From positions 1-29,481 of the forward strand of contig NZ_JAKJHX010000064.1 in assembly GCF_021648855.1 (NCBI RefSeq): a stretch of DNA of 29,481 nt, read 5' to 3'. How positions within the stretch are numbered: position 1 is the stretch's first letter; each line of letters opens with the position of its first letter. The stretch is from Tychonema litorale BBK16 (GTDB lineage Bacteria > Cyanobacteriota > Cyanobacteriia > Cyanobacteriales > Microcoleaceae). The notes below the pieces were generated by a model. It saw nothing but the letters and a program-made list of their open reading frames with translations, was not told the origin of the DNA and searched no databases. The translations under genes were made by a program, and so were the position numbers. This document shows positions 25,256 to 29,481 of the stretch, in pieces.

Positions 25256-25475
25256 AATGCCGCGAATTTCAAGTAGAGAAGCAATTCGTGCATTGGAGCG
25301 TTTAGGATTCGAGTAAGTTCGTCAAACTGGCAGTCATGTTGTCCTGAAGAAAGAAACCGAAGAAGGCGATATTGGTTGTGTTGTTCCAGTGCATCAAGAA
25401 TTGAAGGTTGGTACGTTGAGCGGCATTCTCAAGCAGGCGCAAGTCACAGTCGAGGAGTTCATTGAGAGTTTGTGA
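25248..25475 (+). pseudogene. hicA: HicA toxin gene interrupted by one stop codon
   Basis: Reading from 25248: MPKMPRISSREAIRALERLG, FE, stop (TAA, 25314-25316), then VRQTGSHVVLKKETEEG, DIGCVVPVHQELKVGTLSGI, LKQAQVTVEEFIESL and TGA. Apart from codon 23 the frame is perfect over 75 codons and shows every HicA feature: the GFxxVRQxGSH core with the catalytic His, VPVH and the GTL--ILKQA helix. Family members usually have Gln at this place, so a single CAA-to-TAA change explains the break. No restart codon lies before the His motif, so active toxin is unlikely. It may be a real null mutation or a sequencing error. Confidence 0.88.
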
Positions 25476-25508
25476 AGTCTAACAATAGAAAAGGGAAACT
25501 CGATCGTA

Positions 25509-25727
25509 CTAGGCATGAGTAGATGCCTCTCGGTCATCCTGAATCATCTGCATCAGAATGTTTGCAGCTTCCGTTACGTCGTAGGGCGACCAAACCGGAT
25601 ACTCTGATGTAGAAAAGATAACTTGTAGTTCAGCCTTTGGGATTTGCACAGCTAGGAGTTTGAAGAGTGATAATTTGTCTGACTGGCTCAGACTGTCCAC
25701 CAAAGGAATTAACTCAGCGAGAGACAT
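25509..25727 (-). CDS. Small antitoxin-like protein, 72 residues
   Basis: It begins MSLAELIPLVDSLSQSDKLSLFKLLAVQI and has EYPVWSPYDVTEAANILMQMIQ near the end. Small proteins of this layout, with PVWSPYD-A-EAA, are frequent in cyanobacteria and often precede a toxin gene, so an antitoxin-like role is likely, although I cannot name a family. No toxin follows on the same strand before the hicA remnant. GGGAG precedes the ATG. Confidence 0.65.
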   Translation of the reverse strand: MSLAELIPLVDSLSQSDKLSLFKLLAVQIPKAELQVIFSTSEYPVWSPYDVTEAANILMQMIQDDREASTHA

Positions 25728-25841
25728 AGTTTAAACTCCCAGACATACGAGGATACATTTATCATAAGCGATCTGTGAGACACGGTTTTATAGATAGGCG
25801 ATCGATAAGGACTGGGATGCGATCGCACCAATAATCTAATT

Positions 25842-26777
25842 TTAAACAGAAGTGCGATCGCCCTTCCTCCACCTCTTCAACAACTCCGGCGTCACCAAAC
25901 CTTGCGGAAAAAATATCGTCCCCAAAACAATCAGCACCCCAAACACAATTAACCGCCCATCCCGCAGAAATTGCGCCAACCAAACCGGCAATCCCTGAAC
26001 AGTCGCCATCCCCCTCAAAACCTCCGGTAAAGCAGTAAACACCATCCCACCCAAAACAGCTCCCAAAAATGTTCTGCTACCACCAATCAACACAGAAGTC
26101 AAGTAAATAATACTAGCATCAAAAGTCCCTTGACGGGCATTCCAAGTATTCAGAAAATGAGCACTAATAGCACCCACAACACCAGCTAAAATAGCACCTA
26201 ACGTAAAAGCCAAAACCTTATAAAAAGTTGGATTAATGCCGATCGCATCCGCCGCCAACTCATCAGCCCGAATCGCCGCAAAAGCCCGCCCCACCCGAAT
26301 CCGTTCCAGCCGATACACAATCGCCATACTGACCAACAGTAAAGGTAGTACAATCCACAAATACTCGATCGGCGTCCCAAACGGTTGCGGAATCCCAAAA
26401 ATACCAACCGCCCCGCCAGTGATATCCAGATTCAGCGATAAAACCCGCAAAATTTCCACAAAAGCAATAGTTGCGATCGCCAAATAAATCCCACTCAACC
26501 GCAGCGCCGGAATTCCCACCAAAATCCCCAACAACCCCGAAACAACCCCTGCAATTATCATCTCCACTAACAGCAATGGCAGAGGAAATAAACCTTCTGT
26601 CGGCTTAAACACCGTCGTAGACAAAATCGCCGCAATATACCCACCCAACGCATAAAAACCAGGGCTAGCCAGGGACAACTGACCAGTCATTAAAGGCAAA
26701 TAAAGCGACATTCCCAACATTGCACCCAGCAACATCCAGACAATCAGAAACCCGTAAGTAGTAAAAAAATCATTCAT
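25842..26777 (-). CDS. livM: Branched-chain/neutral amino acid ABC transporter permease, LivM type
   Basis: This is one of the two membrane subunits of a HAAT-family importer. The 311-residue protein shows about eight to ten hydrophobic segments. The LivM family signature is visible in LSLASPGFYALGGYIAAIL, GILVGIPALRLSGIYLAIATIAFVEILRV and GRAFAAIRADELAADAIGINPTFYKVLAFTLGAILAGVVGAI, the cytoplasmic loop that contacts the ATPases. In cyanobacteria the equivalent N-I system is called Nat (NatC or NatD). It ends the cluster; no ATPase gene follows. Confidence 0.92.
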   Translation of the reverse strand: MNDFFTTYGFLIVWMLLGAMLGMSLYLPLMTGQLSLASPGFYALGGYIAAILSTTVFKPTEGLFPLPLLLVEMIIAGVVSGLLGILVGIPALRLSGIYLAIATIAFVEILRVLSLNLDITGGAVGIFGIPQPFGTPIEYLWIVLPLLLVSMAIVYRLERIRVGRAFAAIRADELAADAIGINPTFYKVLAFTLGAILAGVVGAISAHFLNTWNARQGTFDASIIYLTSVLIGGSRTFLGAVLGGMVFTALPEVLRGMATVQGLPVWLAQFLRDGRLIVFGVLIVLGTIFFPQGLVTPELLKRWRKGDRTSV

Positions 26778-26814
26778 AACTTTATTTATTAATATGCAAA
26801 GAAATAAGTTTATT

Positions 26815-26862
26815 TTCTTCTTTCTCTTCCTTCACGTCCTTTGCGTCTTCGCGGTTCATTTA
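26815..26862 (-). repeat. CGCGAAGACGC-type dispersed repeat, copy 2 (inverted)
   Basis: Read on the minus strand it begins aaatgaaccgcgaagacgca and continues into a GGAAGAG/GAAGAA run, matching the copy at 6827-6868 with a few changes. It sits between the two permease genes. Confidence 0.75.
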
Positions 26863-26910
26863 ATCTTACTCCCTATTGTCCAGCGTATATTTTGATATAA
26901 CAAAATAAAC

Positions 26911-27861
26911 TTAAACCTTTTGAATCAAACGCCGTCCCAACAAACCCTGTGGCCTAACCAAGAGCATAATAAATAATATCGCAAAAGCCACGGCATCCTT
27001 ATAAGCCGAAAAATCTCCCGGTACAAAAGCCTCCACCAAACCAATGATAAACCCACCCAAAACCGCCCCAGGAATACTCCCCAAGCCCCCAAGCACAATC
27101 ACCGCCAAACCCTTCAAACCAAAAGCAATACCAAAATAAGGCCCCGCAATACTCACACTAGAACCCACCAAACTTCCCGCCAAACCAGCCAGAAAACTAC
27201 TCACAAAAAACGTCAATACAATATATCGATCGGTATCAATCCCCAACAAACTAGAAGTAGTAGCATCTTCAGCCACCGCCTGCATCGCTTTGCCAAACTT
27301 AGTGAAATTTATCAAGTAAGTTAAGACAGCCACAATCGCCACTGATACCGCAAAAATTACTATTTGCACAGTCCGAATCGGAATTGGTTTATCCGCTGTT
27401 CCGAAGTTAATTGCAGCAGGCAAATAGCCGTAAGTGTTAGCAGGAAAAGTGTAAATCTCCGCACCGACAAGATATTGGATGATATTGGCGATCGCCACTG
27501 CTACACCCAAACTAGAAACCACCGTCAGCAAAGGATCTGAGTGCCGGTGGCGTAAGGGCAAAAAAGCAACTCGTTCAACAATTACTCCCACCAAACCAGC
27601 CAACACACTGCCCAAAATGAGTGCCACAGCAAAAGGCAACTGCACAGGGATTCTCGCATTAGCCAACAACCCGTTAAAACCAAAAGCACCGCCCATCAAC
27701 GCATAAGTGAAATAAGCACCCAAAGTAAACACTGCACCGTGAGCAAAATTAATAATTCCGAGAATAGAAAAAACCAGCGTGTATCCCAGGGCAAAAATAG
27801 CATACACGCTGCCGATCGACAAACCATTCAAAAATTGTTGCAGAAACAGAGTTAAGTCCAT
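26911..27861 (-). CDS. livH: Branched-chain/neutral amino acid ABC transporter permease, LivH type
   Basis: This is the second membrane subunit, 316 residues with about eight to nine membrane segments. It begins LTLFLQQFLNGLSIGSVYAIFALGYTLVFSILGIINFAHG, the classic LivH start. GKAMQAVAEDATTSSLLGID is the ATPase-contacting loop, and GLAVIVLGGLGSIPGAVLGG with LLVRPQGLLG closes the protein. It lies 119 bases after the binding-protein gene and 133 bases before livM on the same strand. It is likely part of the same transcript, unless the repeat between the permeases ends it. Confidence 0.93.
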   Translation of the reverse strand: MDLTLFLQQFLNGLSIGSVYAIFALGYTLVFSILGIINFAHGAVFTLGAYFTYALMGGAFGFNGLLANARIPVQLPFAVALILGSVLAGLVGVIVERVAFLPLRHRHSDPLLTVVSSLGVAVAIANIIQYLVGAEIYTFPANTYGYLPAAINFGTADKPIPIRTVQIVIFAVSVAIVAVLTYLINFTKFGKAMQAVAEDATTSSLLGIDTDRYIVLTFFVSSFLAGLAGSLVGSSVSIAGPYFGIAFGLKGLAVIVLGGLGSIPGAVLGGFIIGLVEAFVPGDFSAYKDAVAFAILFIMLLVRPQGLLGRRLIQKV

Positions 27862-27980
27862 AGCCAGTCACGAATTAGGCATCAACATTAAATCATTCAA
27901 TCACAAATAGGCTAAAAACTACTGTCCTATTTTTTGACTGCATCCGTTAAATCCCTACAAAATCCGTTGCTGAACTTCCT

Positions 27981-29237
27981 TTATTTCAAAAATTCAAACT
28001 TCCCATTAACTCCATCCGCATCCATTTTAATTTGTGCCACATAAAAGTCTTTTTGATTGATTTCACCTTCCTGCGTAAAAGAAATTTCCCCCAAAGGCGT
28101 ATCATACTTGCCAGTCAACAACTGCTCATTAAGCTTTGTACGCAAGTCTGCCAAAGGCTTTTCACTAACCTTAGACTGAGCATTAATTGCCTTTAATGAC
28201 TCCACAAAAACTTGTACGCCAGTAAAAGCTTGAGCGCTAAACTGAGGCGGTTCCTTCTTAAATTGAGCGCGATAAGCATCGCGGAAAGCCTTATTAATTT
28301 CATTCTGATATTCGGGACTGTATGCTTGGGCAATCAAAACCCCATCGCAAAGAGCCTTGCAAACAGTAAATACATTGGAAGTATTCAAACCGTTGCCGCC
28401 AATAATAACGCCTTTGTAGCCCAACTCCCGCAATTGCTTAATTAAATTGCCTCCATCTGCGGCCAACCCAGAAATAATTATCAAATCGGGCTTGACATTG
28501 ATCCCATTAGTGGCTTGAGATTGGAAATCTGTATCAGTAGTCAAGAATTTTTGGACTGTTGCCAATTCCAGCCCCATCTCTTTAACGGTTTTCTGAAAAG
28601 TTTCAGTCTCAGATTTGCTGAAAGCATCATTCTGAGCAAAAAACACGGCTACTTTCTTGATATTGGGATTTTGCTTGAGGGCTGCTTTAACCGCATTAGG
28701 TGCTACCACGGCGACAGGTGCGGAGACTCTGGCCACATAATCGCCAATCTGGGGAATACCTTTAGCCGTGTTGGAGGGTGCGAGGACGGGAACTTTGGCG
28801 CGATCGGCGATCGGATCGGCACTAAAAGCCTGCTGCGAGAGAGTTGGCCCCACAATACCCACCACCTTATCCTGATTGATCAGAGTATTGAAAGCATTGA
28901 TCGCCCCTTGTTCATCTCCACCAGTATCTTGGAACACCAGTCTAATCGGCGTCCCATCCACACCGCCCTTATCGTTAAAATACTTCTCAGCAATTTTAGC
29001 CCCAGCCACCTGTTCCTGACCGAGTAAAGCCACATTGCTAGTTTGCGCCACCCCAATGCCTATATATATAGTGTTGGAATTCTGCCCAACCGAACCCCCA
29101 GCCGAAGCAGCGGGAGATGGCGAAGTCGCCGGAGATGCTGTGGTAGAGGCTTGGGGGCTATTTGTTTGACTGCAACCCAGCAGCAGTGAAGCGCAGGTAA
29201 TGAATAAGGCACTAGAGCGAGCAGTCGGTTTTTTCAT
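27981..29237 (-). CDS. Amino acid ABC transporter substrate-binding lipoprotein
   Basis: This is the periplasmic receptor of the HAAT importer (LivJ/NatB-like). From the ATG at 29237 it has 418 residues. A lipoprotein signal MKKPTARSSALFITCASLLLGC places the lipid-modified cysteine at residue 22 (LLLGC lipobox). A Ser/Pro/Ala-rich tether follows (about 23-53), then a Peripla_BP_6 two-lobed domain: TIYIGIGVAQTSNVALLGQEQVAGAKIAEKYF, VDGTPIRLVFQDTGGDEQGAINAFNTLI, VVGIVGPTLSQQAFS and VPVLAPSNT. Binding-pocket residues cannot be assigned with certainty, so the exact amino acid is unknown. An earlier in-frame ATG (29264) would spoil the compact signal peptide. Confidence 0.92.
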   Translation of the reverse strand: MKKPTARSSALFITCASLLLGCSQTNSPQASTTASPATSPSPAASAGGSVGQNSNTIYIGIGVAQTSNVALLGQEQVAGAKIAEKYFNDKGGVDGTPIRLVFQDTGGDEQGAINAFNTLINQDKVVGIVGPTLSQQAFSADPIADRAKVPVLAPSNTAKGIPQIGDYVARVSAPVAVVAPNAVKAALKQNPNIKKVAVFFAQNDAFSKSETETFQKTVKEMGLELATVQKFLTTDTDFQSQATNGINVKPDLIIISGLAADGGNLIKQLRELGYKGVIIGGNGLNTSNVFTVCKALCDGVLIAQAYSPEYQNEINKAFRDAYRAQFKKEPPQFSAQAFTGVQVFVESLKAINAQSKVSEKPLADLRTKLNEQLLTGKYDTPLGEISFTQEGEINQKDFYVAQIKMDADGVNGKFEFLK

Positions 29238-29264
29238 GAGCGATCGAACATATATATAGAACAT

Positions 29265-29448
29265 CTACACGTAAAGATATTCTACCCATAAGAGGAATAG
29301 TCCCCTGAAAAAACATTACTCTTACGCCTCAAAACAGGTGACATCCGGAAAAGAGGAGAATGGTCGCAGATGCCGGATCGTTCAAAATGGATGAAAGGCT
29401 GTCTGTGTATAGGGTGTGGCAAGCGCCAAAAATACTTTGCCAAAACGC
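29265..29448. other. End spacer, no gene recognised
   Basis: This region upstream of the binding-protein gene carries no supported ORF. On the minus strand TAGAAT (29279-29284) could be the -10 of that gene, but no good -35 is seen. Confidence 0.4.
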
Positions 29449-29477
29449 TTGACAAGAATCGGGTAAGTAAGTATATT
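29449..29477 (+). promoter_or_regulatory. Strong sigma70-type promoter reading off the window
   Basis: A perfect -35 TTGACA (29449-29454), a 17-base spacer and a -10 TATATT (29472-29477) match the primary sigma factor consensus. It points rightward, so its gene would start beyond the window end. Confidence 0.55.
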
Positions 29478-29481
29478 AATA

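Noticed and set aside
25762..25983. Leftward ORF overlapping the livM end
   Set aside because: It is in a different frame over livM and its flanking HIP1 sites and shows no protein character.

Overview
This window looks like chromosomal DNA from a filamentous, non-heterocystous cyanobacterium, perhaps an Oscillatoriales lineage such as Microcoleus or Oscillatoria. The evidence is the chlorophyll biosynthesis cyclase gene acsF, plastid-type proteins of the DUF2499 (Ycf49) and DUF3593 families, many HIP1 octamers (GCGATCGC), short tandem heptamer repeats between genes, and pentapeptide, XisI and Uma2 families typical of cyanobacteria. The genus is inference; no rRNA gene is present.

Layout. 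212-3732: ispG (isoprenoid precursors), a solitary Phd/YefM antitoxin, a lumenal-type pentapeptide protein divergent from a YraN nuclease-fold protein, and an unrecognised 129-residue protein. 3878-6736: queA (queuosine) convergent with rpmF (ribosomal protein L32), then acsF (chlorophyll ring E). 7043-10242: a likely three-gene cluster of a PMT-type glycosyltransferase, a small membrane protein and a class 3 lipase. 10409-12950: trmB (TTG start), a Uma2 protein and csaB, all leftward. 13102-17711: DUF2499, a single uninterrupted dnaE, and DUF3593. 17831-20678: a GHKL-fold kinase-like protein whose halves are in swapped order, a pentapeptide protein and an alpha/beta hydrolase. 20803-22263: gatA. 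22409-25727: an accessory stretch with Uma2, orphan XisI, a small HTH protein preceded by a 10-bp repeat array, a headless lectin-like gene, hicB with a broken hicA, and an antitoxin-like ORF. 25842-29237: two permeases and a lipoprotein binding protein of a branched-chain/neutral amino acid ABC transporter, without the ATPases.

Most genes are housekeeping genes scattered as single units, as is usual in cyanobacteria. The more unusual content is (1) the apparently circularly permuted RsbW-like ATPase domain, (2) an empty split-intein site in dnaE, (3) the repeat array and decayed genes around 24.0-25.5 kb, (4) a nonsense-disrupted hicA, and (5) two genes (yraN and the alpha/beta hydrolase) carrying in-frame insertions made of the same repeat types seen between genes. 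All family assignments come from reading motifs; no database search was run.
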